Source: Mycolicibacterium sp. (GTDB taxonomy: Bacteria > Actinomycetota > Actinomycetes > Mycobacteriales > Mycobacteriaceae). From it: a stretch of 64,000 bases of DNA. The position numbers and the translations under genes are program-made. The stretch spans positions 33,221 to 97,220 of the forward strand of contig NZ_JAEMTA010000015.1 in assembly GCF_016462545.1 (NCBI RefSeq), written 5' to 3'. Numbering within the stretch: the stretch's first letter is position 1; the number at the start of each line of letters is the position of its first letter. Below are positions 39,296 through 51,017 of the stretch, one piece after another. The notes under the pieces are model-generated. The model was not told where the DNA came from and did no database searches. It saw nothing but the letters and a program-made list of their open reading frames with translations.

Positions 39296-39871
39296 ATGGC
39301 TGCACCCAGCCACGACCGGGAATTGATGTCCGCCGCAGACGTGAGCCGGACCATTTCGCGCATTGCCCACGAGATCATCGAGAAGACCGCCCTCGACGGC
39401 GCAGACGCGCCTCGAGTGATCCTTCTCGGCATTCCCACCCGTGGCGTCACGCTCGCCGCGCGACTCGTCGAGAAGATCCACGAATTCTCCGGTGTCCAGG
39501 TGCCCCGCGGCGCGCTCGACATCACGCTCTACCGCGATGACCTCGCCGGCAAGCCGCCGCGCCCACTGGAGGACACGTCTATCCCGGCGGGAGGCATCGA
39601 CGGCGCTCTGGTGGTACTCGTCGACGATGTGCTCTACACCGGCCGTTCCATCCGCGCCGCGCTGGACGCCCTGCGCGACGTAGGCAGGCCGAGGGCAATC
39701 CAGCTCGCGGTGCTCGTCGACCGTGGCCACCGCGAGCTGCCGGTGCGTGCCGACTACGCAGGCAAGAACGTGCCCACCTCGCGCAGCGAAAACGTCAAGG
39801 TGCGGCTTGCCGAGAACGACGGGGGCGTCGACGGCGTCTCGATCGCACCTCACGGGGGGCCCGCGCGATGA
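39296..39871 (+). CDS. pyrR: Pyrimidine operon regulator / uracil phosphoribosyltransferase
   Basis: A 191-residue RNA-binding regulator and weak uracil phosphoribosyltransferase. The PRPP loop reads [36 protein letters not shown] and [12 protein letters not shown] are other family blocks. It senses UMP/UTP and binds the leader hairpin just upstream. It is the first gene of the pyr operon; the stop overlaps pyrB (ATGA). Confidence 0.96.
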   Translation: MAAPSHDRELMSAADVSRTISRIAHEIIEKTALDGADAPRVILLGIPTRGVTLAARLVEKIHEFSGVQVPRGALDITLYRDDLAGKPPRPLEDTSIPAGGIDGALVVLVDDVLYTGRSIRAALDALRDVGRPRAIQLAVLVDRGHRELPVRADYAGKNVPTSRSENVKVRLAENDGGVDGVSIAPHGGPAR

Positions 39872-40827
39872 CGAAGCACCTACTCTCCGCGGCCGATCTG
39901 TCACGCGACGAGGCGACCGCGATCCTCGACGACGCCGACCGATTCAGCCAGGCGCTGCTCGGCCGCGAGGTCAAGAAGCTGCCGACGCTGCGTGGGCGCA
40001 CCGTCATCACGATGTTCTACGAGAACTCCACCAGAACCCGGGTGTCGTTCGAGGTCGCGGGGAAGTGGATGAGCGCCGACGTGATCAACGTCAGCGCCTC
40101 CGGTTCGTCGGTGTCCAAGGGGGAGTCGCTGCGCGACACCGCGCTGACCCTGCGCGCGGCCGGCGCCGATGCGCTGATCATCCGGCACCCGGCATCCGGT
40201 GCGGCACAGCAACTTGCGCAGTGGACGCGTGAGGCCAACGATTCGGGTCCCAGCGTGATCAACGCAGGCGACGGTATGCACGAACACCCGACCCAGGCAC
40301 TGCTCGACGCATTGACCATTCGCCAGCGACTCGGTTCGGTCGAGGGCAAGCGGGTCGTGATCGTGGGAGACGTGCTGCACAGTCGGGTGGCGCGCTCGAA
40401 CGTGCTGCTGCTGGCCACCCTCGGCGCGGAGGTGGTGCTCGTCGCGCCGCCCACCCTGCTACCGCTCGGTGTCGAGTCATGGCCTGTCACCGTGTCGCAC
40501 GATCTCGACGCCGAGCTGCCCGGCGCCGACGCAGTGTTGATGCTGCGGGTGCAGGCCGAGCGGATGAACGGCGGCTTCTTCCCATCCGCGCGGGAGTACT
40601 CGGTGCTGTACGGACTCTCCGAGAAGCGATCGGCGAGGCTCGCGGACCACGCGGTGGTCCTCCACCCCGGGCCGATGCTGCGCGGCATGGAGATCGCGTC
40701 GTCGGTGGCCGACTCGTCGCAATCCGCGGTGCTGCAACAGGTTTCCAACGGTGTCCACGTCCGGATGGCGGTGCTGTTCCATCTGCTCGTCGGCGCGGGG
40801 TCAGAACCGGTAGGGGTGAATTCATGA
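39868..40827 (+). CDS. pyrB: Aspartate carbamoyltransferase catalytic chain
   Basis: A 319-residue enzyme making N-carbamoyl-aspartate, the second step of pyrimidine synthesis. Carbamoyl-phosphate binding: [17 protein letters not shown], then [34 protein letters not shown] and [11 protein letters not shown]. No pyrI regulatory chain is present, consistent with the class lacking it. Overlaps: pyrR by four bases, pyrC by four. Confidence 0.97.
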   Translation: MTKHLLSAADLSRDEATAILDDADRFSQALLGREVKKLPTLRGRTVITMFYENSTRTRVSFEVAGKWMSADVINVSASGSSVSKGESLRDTALTLRAAGADALIIRHPASGAAQQLAQWTREANDSGPSVINAGDGMHEHPTQALLDALTIRQRLGSVEGKRVVIVGDVLHSRVARSNVLLLATLGAEVVLVAPPTLLPLGVESWPVTVSHDLDAELPGADAVLMLRVQAERMNGGFFPSAREYSVLYGLSEKRSARLADHAVVLHPGPMLRGMEIASSVADSSQSAVLQQVSNGVHVRMAVLFHLLVGAGSEPVGVNS

Positions 40828-42170
40828 CGATCCTCATCAGGGGTGTCCTCCTCTACGGCGAGGGCAACCAGGTCGACGTCTTGGTCGACGACGGTCAGAT
40901 CGCCGAGATCGGCGCCGGTCTCACCGCCTCCGACGACGCCGAGGTCATCGAGGCCGGCGGCAAGGTGCTGCTACCGGGGTTGGTGGACCTGCATACGCAC
41001 CTTCGCGAACCGGGGCGTGAATACGCCGAGGACATCGAAACCGGTTCGGCCGCAGCAGCTCTCGGCGGCTATACGGCGGTGTTCGCGATGGCGAACACGA
41101 ATCCCGTCGCCGACAGCCCCGTCGTCACCGATCACGTCTGGCACCGCGGCCAGGAGGTCGGTCTCGTCGACGTGCATCCGGTCGGCGCGGTGACGGTCGG
41201 ACTCAAGGGCACCCAGCTCACGGAGATGGGTCTGATGGCCGCCGGCATGGGGCGGGTGCGGATGTTCTCCGATGACGGTATCTGCGTGCACGACCCGCTG
41301 ATCATGCGGCGCGCACTGGAGTACGCCGGCGGTCTCGGAGTGCTCATCGCGCAGCACGCCGAGGAACCGCGGCTCACGGTCGACGCCGTCGCGCACGAGG
41401 GTCCGAACGCCGCCCGCCTCGGGCTCGCAGGGTGGCCGCGATCCGCAGAGGAGTCGATCGTCGCGCGCGACGCCATCCTCGCCCGCGACGCCGGCGCGCG
41501 CGTGCACATCTGCCATGCCTCCACCGCAGGCACCGTCGAACTTCTGAGATGGGCCAAGGCGCAGGGTATTTCGATCACCGCCGAGGTGACGCCGCACCAC
41601 CTGCTCCTCGACGACGAACGGTTGGGGTCCTACGACGGGCGCAACCGCGTCAACCCGCCGCTGCGCGAGGCCAGCGACGTGCTGGCGCTGCGGCGGGCGC
41701 TCGTGGACGGCGTCATCGACTGCGTCGCGACGGATCATGCTCCGCACGCCGAACACGAGAAGATGTGCGAGTTCGCCGTCGCCCGGCCGGGCATGCTCGG
41801 ACTGCAGACCGCGCTGTCGGTGGTCGTCGAGACCATGGTGCAGACGGGCGCGATGACGTGGCGCGACGTCGCACGTGTGATGAGTGAGACGCCCGCGAGC
41901 ATCGTCGGGCTTCCCGACCAGGGCCGCCCACTCGAGGTGGGCGAGCCCGCCAACCTGACGGTCGTCGACCCCGATGCCACGTGGACCGTGAGCGGCGCCG
42001 ACCTCGCCAGCCGGTCGGACAACACGCCCTACGAAGCGATGACCCTGCCCGCCGTGGTGACGCTGACGTTGTTGCGCGGCAAGATCACCGCGCGGGACGG
42101 GAAGAGTCCGGCGGCGGGCAGGAGCGCAGCGACCCGGGAGAATCACGCGACGGGTGGTGCGGCACGGTGA
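40824..42170 (+). CDS. pyrC: Dihydroorotase
   Basis: A 448-residue class I dihydroorotase, a zinc amidohydrolase closing carbamoyl-aspartate to dihydroorotate. Zinc ligands are in [57 protein letters not shown] and [14 protein letters not shown] follow. The start ATG 40824 overlaps the pyrB stop (ATGA); the open frame continues upstream only as shadow. The tail after about residue 425 is extended with Ala/Arg/Gly. Confidence 0.96.
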   Translation: MTILIRGVLLYGEGNQVDVLVDDGQIAEIGAGLTASDDAEVIEAGGKVLLPGLVDLHTHLREPGREYAEDIETGSAAAALGGYTAVFAMANTNPVADSPVVTDHVWHRGQEVGLVDVHPVGAVTVGLKGTQLTEMGLMAAGMGRVRMFSDDGICVHDPLIMRRALEYAGGLGVLIAQHAEEPRLTVDAVAHEGPNAARLGLAGWPRSAEESIVARDAILARDAGARVHICHASTAGTVELLRWAKAQGISITAEVTPHHLLLDDERLGSYDGRNRVNPPLREASDVLALRRALVDGVIDCVATDHAPHAEHEKMCEFAVARPGMLGLQTALSVVVETMVQTGAMTWRDVARVMSETPASIVGLPDQGRPLEVGEPANLTVVDPDATWTVSGADLASRSDNTPYEAMTLPAVVTLTLLRGKITARDGKSPAAGRSAATRENHATGGAAR

Positions 42171-42667
42171 ACACCCCTACGCTGATCGCGCTGCTGATCA
42201 TCGCCGCGCTGCTGGCGCTCCTGATCGCGTTCTTCATCCGTCAGATGCTGCGTGGTTGGCTGCACCGCGCACAGCGCCAAGCAGAGATGATCGGGTCCCT
42301 GCCACCGCTGCCCGACACCGTCGGCCCGGCGATCATCCCCGCTACCAAGGGGTTGTACGTGGGCAGCACGATCGCGCCCAGCTGGCAGGACCGAATTGCG
42401 GTCGGGGATCTCGGCTTTCGAAGCAAAGCGGTGATCACCCGCTATCCCGAGGGAATCATGCTGCAGCGCAGCGGTGCGGGTCCGATCTGGATTCCCGACG
42501 AGGCGATCACCGCCATCCGGACCGAACGGGGCATCGCAGGAAAGGCACTGACACACGACGGCATCCTGGCCATTCGCTGGAAGCTGCCATCGGGGACGGA
42601 AATAGATACCGGGTTTCGTGGTGATGACCGCCGCGAACTCGCCAACTGGACTGAGGAGGCGGCGTGA
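42167..42667 (+). CDS. Conserved membrane protein between pyrC and carA (Rv1382-like)
   Basis: A 166-residue protein with one strong N-terminal membrane helix ([19 protein letters not shown]) and a soluble beta-rich domain of about 115 residues ([37 protein letters not shown]). That domain looks PH-like to me, which is inference. The homologue is conserved at the same place in mycobacterial pyr operons, without known function. It overlaps pyrC and carA by four bases each (GTGA), so it is produced with the pathway. A role in membrane placement or uptake linked to pyrimidines is possible but unsupported. Confidence 0.85.
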   Translation: MNTPTLIALLIIAALLALLIAFFIRQMLRGWLHRAQRQAEMIGSLPPLPDTVGPAIIPATKGLYVGSTIAPSWQDRIAVGDLGFRSKAVITRYPEGIMLQRSGAGPIWIPDEAITAIRTERGIAGKALTHDGILAIRWKLPSGTEIDTGFRGDDRRELANWTEEAA

Positions 42668-43824
42668 GCGCCAGCGAGGAGCACGGCGGATCGCGAGTCG
42701 GCCGGGCGAACAAGGCCGTGTTGGTGCTCGACGACGGAAGGACGTTCGTCGGCACCGCGTTCGGTGCGGTCGGGCAGACGCTGGGCGAGGCGGTGTTCTC
42801 CACCGGAATGTCCGGGTATCAGGAAACCCTGACCGACCCGAGCTACCACCGTCAGATCGTCGTCGCCACCGCGCCGCAGATCGGAAATACCGGGTGGAAC
42901 GGTGAGGATGGCGAGAGTCGCGGTGACAAGATCTGGGTTGCCGGATATGCGGTTCGCGATCCGTCGCCACGTGCCTCGAACTGGCGCTCCACCGGCACGC
43001 TCGACGACGAACTGGTCCGCCAGGGCATCGTCGGGATCGCGGGCATCGACACCCGCGCCCTCGTCCGACACCTCCGCACGGCAGGCTCGATGAAGGCCGG
43101 AGTGTTCTCCGGTGATGCGCTGGCCGAGCCGGACGAATTGCTGGCCCGCGTGCGCAGCCAGCCATCGATGCTGGGTGCCGACCTCGCAGGCGAAGTGAGC
43201 ACCGATGCCGCCTACGTCGTCGAATCCGAAGGCATCCAACGCTTCACGGTCGCCGCGCTCGATCTCGGCATCAAGACCAACACCCCGAGGAACTTCGCGA
43301 AGCGGGGGATTCGCAGTCACGTTCTCCCGTCGAGCACGACGTTCGAGGAGCTCGCGGCGCTCAAACCCGACGGCGTGTTCCTGTCCAACGGTCCCGGTGA
43401 CCCGGCCACCGCAGATCACGTGGTCGAGGTGACCCGGAGTGTGCTCGCCGCGGGAATCCCGTTGTTCGGCATCTGCTTCGGCAATCAACTCCTCGGGCGC
43501 GCGTTGGGCCGCTCGACGTACAAGATGACCTTCGGGCACCGCGGGATCAACGTCCCGGTCATCGACCACGTCACCGGTCGGGTCGCGATCACGGCTCAGA
43601 ACCACGGCTTCGCGCTGGAAGGCGAGGCGGGCGAGGAGTTCGACACGCCTTTCGGACGTGCCGTCGTCAGCCATACCTGTGCCAATGACGGGGTGGTCGA
43701 GGGCATCAAACTGCTTGATGGAAGGGCGTTCTCGGTGCAATACCACCCAGAGTCGGCGGCCGGTCCGCACGACGCCGAGTACCTGTTCGACCAGTTCGTC
43801 GACCTGATGGCGGGGGAGAAGTGA
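42664..43824 (+). CDS. carA: Carbamoyl-phosphate synthase small subunit
   Basis: A 386-residue glutamine amidotransferase that supplies ammonia to CarB. The N-terminal domain has [18 protein letters not shown] and [20 protein letters not shown]. The class I GATase domain holds the nucleophile Cys271 in [15 protein letters not shown] and the His-Glu pair in [14 protein letters not shown] start overlaps the preceding gene. It is followed by 88 bp with an inverted repeat before carB. Confidence 0.97.
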   Translation: MSASEEHGGSRVGRANKAVLVLDDGRTFVGTAFGAVGQTLGEAVFSTGMSGYQETLTDPSYHRQIVVATAPQIGNTGWNGEDGESRGDKIWVAGYAVRDPSPRASNWRSTGTLDDELVRQGIVGIAGIDTRALVRHLRTAGSMKAGVFSGDALAEPDELLARVRSQPSMLGADLAGEVSTDAAYVVESEGIQRFTVAALDLGIKTNTPRNFAKRGIRSHVLPSSTTFEELAALKPDGVFLSNGPGDPATADHVVEVTRSVLAAGIPLFGICFGNQLLGRALGRSTYKMTFGHRGINVPVIDHVTGRVAITAQNHGFALEGEAGEEFDTPFGRAVVSHTCANDGVVEGIKLLDGRAFSVQYHPESAAGPHDAEYLFDQFVDLMAGEK

Positions 43825-43831
43825 GCCCCGC

Positions 43832-43893
43832 CGCGAGCGTGCGCAAAGTGCCAGAAGACATCGGCGTGTCGTGTGCGGACACGCACGCTCGCG
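43832..43893. repeat. Inverted-repeat element between carA and carB
   Basis: CGCGAGCGTGCG (43832-43843) and CGCACGCTCGCG (43882-43893) are perfect 12-bp arms. An inner hairpin GTGTC/GACAC lies at 43866-43882. The stretch fills the 88-bp space between two genes whose products act as one enzyme, where mycobacteria usually have little spacing. It resembles small dispersed palindromic elements and shares GCGAGC..CGCAAAG.GCC with the metK terminator. Confidence 0.65.
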
Positions 43894-43912
43894 CAGGAAT
43901 GGGGAACTGCTA

Positions 43913-47256
<3,344 letters not shown>

Positions 47257-47260
<4 letters not shown>

Positions 47261-48072
47261 CGGGCTTCGGGGCGCGGTTGGCCTCTGCGACGGCAGAGCG
47301 GGGTCCGCTGTGCCTGGGAATCGATCCGCACCCGGAACTGCTCAGCGCGTGGGGTCTGCCCGTGGACGTCGATGGACTCACCGCGTTTTGCGACGTGTGC
47401 GTCGAGGCGTTCTCCGGCTTCGCCGTCGTCAAACCTCAGGTGGCGTTCTTCGAGAGTTACGGCGCGGCTGGCTTTTCCGTCCTGGAAACCGCCATCGCCG
47501 AGCTGCGCGATGCAGGTGTACTGGTGCTCGCCGACGCGAAGCGCGGCGACATCGGCACCACGATGGCGGCCTACGCGGTCGCGTGGGCGGGCGATTCGCC
47601 GCTGGCCTGCGATGCCGTGACGGCGTCGCCCTACCTGGGGTTCGGCTCGCTGCGGCCGCTGCTGGACACTGCCGCCGAACACGACCGCGGGGTGTTCGTC
47701 CTGGCGGCGACGTCCAATCCGGAGGGTGCGAGCGTGCAGCTCGCCGTGACCGACGGACGCACGGTCGCGCAGTCGATCGTCGATGCGGTGGCGGCTGAAA
47801 ACCGCTCGACGGGAATCGGTTCCGTGGGCGTGGTGGTGGGCGCCACCCTCACCGACGTTCCCGATCTCGGCGCGCTCGGCGGGCCGGTGCTGCTGCCTGG
47901 CGTCGGCGCGCAGGGCGGTCGACCCGAAGCCCTCCGCGGTCTGGGCGGCGCCGTACCGGGAACGCTGTTGCCTGCGGTGTCCCGTGAGGTGCTGCGGGCA
48001 GGTCCCGACGTTGCGGCCCTGAGGTCGGCGGCCGAGCGCATGCGCGACGCCGTGGCCTACCTCGCCGACTGA
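47257..48072 (+). CDS. pyrF: Orotidine 5'-phosphate decarboxylase (type 2)
   Basis: A 271-residue decarboxylase converting OMP to UMP. It is the mycobacterial type 2 form with [17 protein letters not shown] near the N-terminus, [11 protein letters not shown] and the active-site [20 protein letters not shown] start overlaps the carB stop. It is the last gene of the pyr operon; pyrD and pyrE are not in the window. A terminator-like hairpin follows within 45 bp. Confidence 0.96.
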
Positions 48073-48087
48073 TGCAGACGTGACGAC

Positions 48088-48115
48088 GGCGGGCCACCGA
48101 TGTCGGTGACCCGCC
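48088..48115. terminator. Hairpin ending pyrF and the convergent secreted-protein gene
   Basis: GGCGGG-CC-ACCGA (48088-48100) pairs with TCGGT-GA-CCCGCC (48103-48115), with a small internal loop; ACGA/TCGT bases extend it outward. It lies between the two convergent stop codons and can serve both directions. Confidence 0.65.
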
Positions 48116-48133
48116 GCCTCGTCGTGGGTTGGC

Positions 48134-48502
48134 TTACAACGGAATCCACACGGGGCCGAACCAGAAACCCCAGCCTTGGCCGTTTCCTGCGGGCAGCGGG
48201 GTGACCTGCTGGCCGTTCCAGTTGAACGGCTGGTGATCTTGGCGGCCCTGATCGACGCCGCGGTTCTGCCAGTTCGCGGGGGCATTACCTGGTCCGCGGT
48301 CGTTGTCGCCGTGCCACTGGTCGTTGTTCCCCTGCCACTGACCGTTGTTGTCGTGCTGGTCCTGTGCGCACGGCGGCCGGTTCGGGGCGTTGCATTGCTG
48401 GCCGGGGTCTGCCGATGCGGTCCCGAGTCCGACGCCGAACAACCCGGCGAGTCCGACTCCGGCGGCCAACGTCGACACGTATGCGGCTCGCTTGAAGGTC
48501 AT
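48134..48502 (-). CDS. Small secreted Gln/Asn-rich protein of unknown function
   Basis: A 122-residue protein. A signal peptide ends near GTASADPG (Ala-x-Ala-Asp, likely cleavage after residue 30 or so). The mature region is rich in Gln, Asn, Gly and Trp (QHDNNGQWQGNNDQWHGDN), and the C-terminus is aromatic, GWGFWFGPVWIPL. A Cys pair (QQCNAPNRPPCAQ) follows the cleavage site. ATG 48502 is preceded by GGAGAG at good spacing. I do not recognise a family beyond short mycobacterial secreted proteins. A similar C-terminal motif, broken by a stop, occurs at 49133-49204. Confidence 0.75.
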   Translation of the reverse strand: MTFKRAAYVSTLAAGVGLAGLFGVGLGTASADPGQQCNAPNRPPCAQDQHDNNGQWQGNNDQWHGDNDRGPGNAPANWQNRGVDQGRQDHQPFNWNGQQVTPLPAGNGQGWGFWFGPVWIPL

Positions 48503-48638
48503 CAGTGTCTCTCCACTCATCGTCCGTGGGCGCGAGTTCGCCTCACTGACAACACGTTAAGGGCCACACATGGGTCGGCTCTGTGCTGACTGTGGGCGCG
48601 CGCTGTGCATCGGGTAACGGATCGAAAACCCTTTGCTC

Positions 48639-49019
48639 TCAGGATGATTGCGGCAACCTGGACGCCAGCATGAAGAGTGCTGCCGGTACCGCGAACTCGA
48701 TGACGAGCATGACCGAATAGAACGCGTTGGGTGGCCCGGAAATGGCGATCGACGCGAGTCGAGCCACACCGCCGACCAGGAGGGTGGCTGCAAGCAGAGT
48801 GATGGGCCGTCGCTTGGTGTCGACGTCCTTCGCGCACCAGAGAAAGGCGAGGCCGTAGCACAACAAGAGGGCCGCGAAGAAGCGATGCTCGCCCTCGGCC
48901 GTCGCGTTGAGCGGGCTGCCGCCGATGACGGCCGCCCCACCGAGAATGAGGTGAGCCAGGGCGATTCCGACTACCGCAAGGCCGACGGCCGCCACTGAGA
49001 GCCGAGTCGTCCGCCGCAT
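48639..49019 (-). CDS. DUF4345-type four-helix membrane protein
   Basis: A 126-residue protein with four hydrophobic segments (VAAVGLAVVGIALAHLILGG, FFAALLLCYGLAFLWCA, ITLLAATLLVGGVARLASIA, SVMLVIEFAVPAALFMLA). The pattern RFFAALLLCYGLAFLWCAKD fits DUF4345, whose function is unknown. ATG 49019 is preceded by AAGGTGG five bases away. A palindromic stretch lies just upstream, so a TetR/PadR-type repressor may control it. No regulator gene is adjacent. Confidence 0.78.
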   Translation of the reverse strand: MRRTTRLSVAAVGLAVVGIALAHLILGGAAVIGGSPLNATAEGEHRFFAALLLCYGLAFLWCAKDVDTKRRPITLLAATLLVGGVARLASIAISGPPNAFYSVMLVIEFAVPAALFMLASRLPQSS

Positions 49020-49043
49020 CGTGACCACCTTCGCGAGTAATCT

Positions 49044-49058
49044 ACTACGCACTGTAGT
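49044..49058. promoter_or_regulatory. Palindromic operator-like site upstream of the DUF4345 gene
   Basis: ACTAC-GCACT-GTAGT (49044-49058) is a 5-bp inverted repeat with a 5-base centre, 24 bp before the DUF4345 start. Symmetric sites of this size and spacing are typical of TetR- or PadR-like repressors. It is called from symmetry and position only. Confidence 0.4.
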
Positions 49059-49087
49059 TGACCGGGCTCGCGCGGACAATGACGGAA

Positions 49088-49117
49088 GCGGCCGATGGTG
49101 TCATCATCACCGGCCGC
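49088..49117. terminator. Hairpin downstream of the decayed minus-strand remnant
   Basis: GCGGCCGATGGTG (49088-49100) and CATCACCGGCCGC (49105-49117) pair in 11 of 13 positions around a 4-base loop. On the minus strand it lies 16 bp past the stop of the remnant at 49133-49204, the usual place for a terminator. It also separates the remnant from the DUF4345 gene. Confidence 0.5.
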
Positions 49118-49132
49118 CTCAATGGTCACGCC

Positions 49133-49204
49133 CTATCGGTCAGCCCATCGCAGCGGGATCCAGATCCCGGGGAATCAGAAGCCCCCGTCGTCGAAGTCCT
49201 GGTG
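49133..49204 (-). pseudogene. C-terminal remnant of a small protein, broken by an in-frame TGA
   Basis: On the minus strand the frame reads HQDFDDGGF, then TGA at 49177-49175, then FPGIWIPLRWADR and a stop. The intact secreted protein at 48134-48502 ends GFWFGPVWIPL. With the TGA in place of a Trp codon, 7 of 11 aligned residues match, including F, F, W, I, P, L. A TAG lies just upstream of the segment, so no intact gene remains. It is probably a decayed relative; chance similarity is not excluded. Confidence 0.45.
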
Positions 49205-49682
49205 CTAGGTCGGCCGACCCCGGTTGCCGTCGCAGCGCGAGCTATTTCCCACGTAGGAGTGGCGTACGTGACGCACGCAACTCGAGTGACAGGCGGGGTG
49301 CCGTCACGGCACGGCCCGGGGCCGCCCGACACGCCCGACACGCCATGACCAGCGAAATTCTCATCAAATCAGCACCCTGACGCGGCGCCTCGGTCCGCTG
49401 GCGGCCGTCCCACCCGGCTCGAGAGCCGTCACCGGACCTCCAAAACCGCTGCCATGCAGGCACAACGCCGCGATTCCCAGCAGTCTCGTCGGGCGGGGCG
49501 GGATTCAGTCGAATTTCCTCCGATTGCCCTACACGCTGCGCTTTTGACGCGGTAACCCGGGGGGTGGGGTTAGCTTTCGTCAGCGGCCGTGGGTACGGTC
49601 GTCGTCGCTGGCTGGTTCTCTAACCAGTCAAGACACAAGTAAATGATGGCCAGTACGAAGATGGCGAGAGACGGAGGAACCC
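49205..49682. other. Intergenic region upstream of mihF
   Basis: About 480 bp without a gene I can support. An open frame on the plus strand (49079-49348) gives a low-complexity product without family features. Close to mihF are a possible -35 TTGACG (49544-49549) and -10 TAGCTT (49571-49576), with a 21-bp spacer that is longer than ideal. A perfect hairpin CTGGTT-ctct-AACCAG lies at 49612-49627 in the presumed mihF leader. In M. tuberculosis a PE/PPE gene pair occupies this interval; none is present here. Confidence 0.5.
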
Positions 49683-50006
49683 GTGGCCCTTCCCCAGTTG
49701 ACCGACGAGCAGCGCGCGGCAGCGTTGGAGAAGGCTGCTGCCGCACGTCGAGCGCGAGCGGAGTTGAAGGATCGACTCAAGCGTGGCGGCACCAACCTCA
49801 AGCAGGTCCTCAAGGACGCTGAGAGCGACGAGGTCTTGGGCAAGATGAAGGTTTCCGCGTTGCTGGAGGCGTTGCCGAAGGTTGGCAAGGTCAAGGCGCA
49901 GGAAATCATGACCGAGCTCGAGATCGCACCGACCCGCCGCCTGCGCGGCCTCGGCGATCGTCAGCGCAAGGCCCTGTTGGAAAAGTTCGACTTCACGGCA
50001 GATTAG
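49683..50006 (+). CDS. mihF: Mycobacterial integration host factor
   Basis: A 107-residue nucleoid-associated DNA-binding protein. The N-terminal half is a basic, Ala-rich helix ([20 protein letters not shown]) and the C-terminal half has an H2TH-like region ([20 protein letters not shown]) that contacts DNA. It is found in Actinobacteria, unrelated to E. coli IHF, and supports phage L5 integration. GTG 49683 follows ACGGAGGAACCC. Its stop overlaps the gmk GTG start by one base. Confidence 0.96.
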   Translation: MALPQLTDEQRAAALEKAAAARRARAELKDRLKRGGTNLKQVLKDAESDEVLGKMKVSALLEALPKVGKVKAQEIMTELEIAPTRRLRGLGDRQRKALLEKFDFTAD

Positions 50007-50605
50007 TGCCGGCGAGGGACCGGGCGGCGATTGCGATGAATCGAATCGTCGTGCTGTCCGGTCCTTCCGCAGTCGGCAAGTCGACCGTGGTCCGTTGCCT
50101 GCGTGAAAGGGTGCCGGACCTGCACTTCAGCGTCTCCGCCACCACCAGGGCGCCGAGGCCGGGTGAGGTCGACGGCGTGGACTACATGTTCGTCACACCC
50201 GCACGATTTCAGCAGTTGATCGACGACGGCGACCTGCTGGAGTGGGCCGAGATCCACCGCGGTTTGCATCGATCGGGAACACCCGCAGAACCCGTCCGAG
50301 CCGCTGCGAGTGCCGGTTTTCCGGTCCTCATCGAAGTGGACCTCGCAGGCGCGCGAGCCGTGAAGGCCGCGCTGCCGGAGGCGATCACCGTGTTCCTCGC
50401 TCCTCCGAGCTGGGAGGCTCTGGAGTCCCGATTGGTAGGACGCGGCACCGAAAGTCCCGAGGTGAGGGAACGCCGACTCGCCACCGCGCGCGACGAACTC
50501 GCCGCCCAGAATGACTTCGACGTGGTCGTCGTCAATGGGCAATTGGAAATTGCCTGTTCAGAATTGGTATCCTTGCTGACGGGCGCAACGCCGAATCCGG
50601 CGTGA
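50006..50605 (+). CDS. gmk: Guanylate kinase
   Basis: A 199-residue kinase phosphorylating GMP to GDP. Walker A is [37 protein letters not shown] is the GMP-binding segment and [19 protein letters not shown] follows. GTG 50006 is taken because it overlaps the mihF stop. ATG 50036, ten residues later, is a possible alternative that keeps the whole kinase core. It precedes rpoZ, as in many bacteria. Confidence 0.95.
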   Translation: MPARDRAAIAMNRIVVLSGPSAVGKSTVVRCLRERVPDLHFSVSATTRAPRPGEVDGVDYMFVTPARFQQLIDDGDLLEWAEIHRGLHRSGTPAEPVRAAASAGFPVLIEVDLAGARAVKAALPEAITVFLAPPSWEALESRLVGRGTESPEVRERRLATARDELAAQNDFDVVVVNGQLEIACSELVSLLTGATPNPA

Positions 50606-50657
50606 ACCAATTGAGCAGCTAGCTAGCCCTCAAGCGAAAATGCCAGGAGATAACTTC

Positions 50658-50954
50658 GTGACAACCCCTGTCGAGAGCACCGACTCCGACGCCGCCAACG
50701 CCTACGACACCCCGCTGGGCATCACCAACCCGCCAATCGACGAGTTGCTGTCCCGCGCTTCCAGCAAGTACGCGCTGGTGATCTACGCCGCCAAGCGGGC
50801 GCGCCAGATCAACGATTACTACAACCAGCTGGGCGACGGCATCCTCGAGTACGTCGGTCCCCTCGTCGAGCCGGGACTGCAGGAGAAGCCGTTGTCGATC
50901 GCCATGCGCGAGATCCACGGCGACCTGCTCGAGCACACCGAGGGCGAGGGCTAG
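50658..50954 (+). CDS. rpoZ: RNA polymerase omega subunit
   Basis: A 98-residue subunit that stabilises the beta' subunit in RNA polymerase. The conserved core is [20 protein letters not shown], then [19 protein letters not shown], followed by [21 protein letters not shown] 50658 is chosen because AGGAG at 50645-50649 sits eight bases before it; the in-frame ATG 50640 lies before this site. It is part of the mihF-gmk-rpoZ-coaBC series. Confidence 0.95.
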   Translation: MTTPVESTDSDAANAYDTPLGITNPPIDELLSRASSKYALVIYAAKRARQINDYYNQLGDGILEYVGPLVEPGLQEKPLSIAMREIHGDLLEHTEGEG

Positions 50955-51017
50955 GGCCCGCCGCGCCGGCGATGACCCTCTCGACAAGCCGATGAGTCTC
51001 TCGGGCGGAGAGTGGAC

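Noticed and set aside
49079..49348. Plus-strand frame of about 90 codons upstream of mihF
   Set aside because: No Shine-Dalgarno, Pro/Asp-rich tail and overlap with the minus-strand remnant and hairpin; nothing supports translation.
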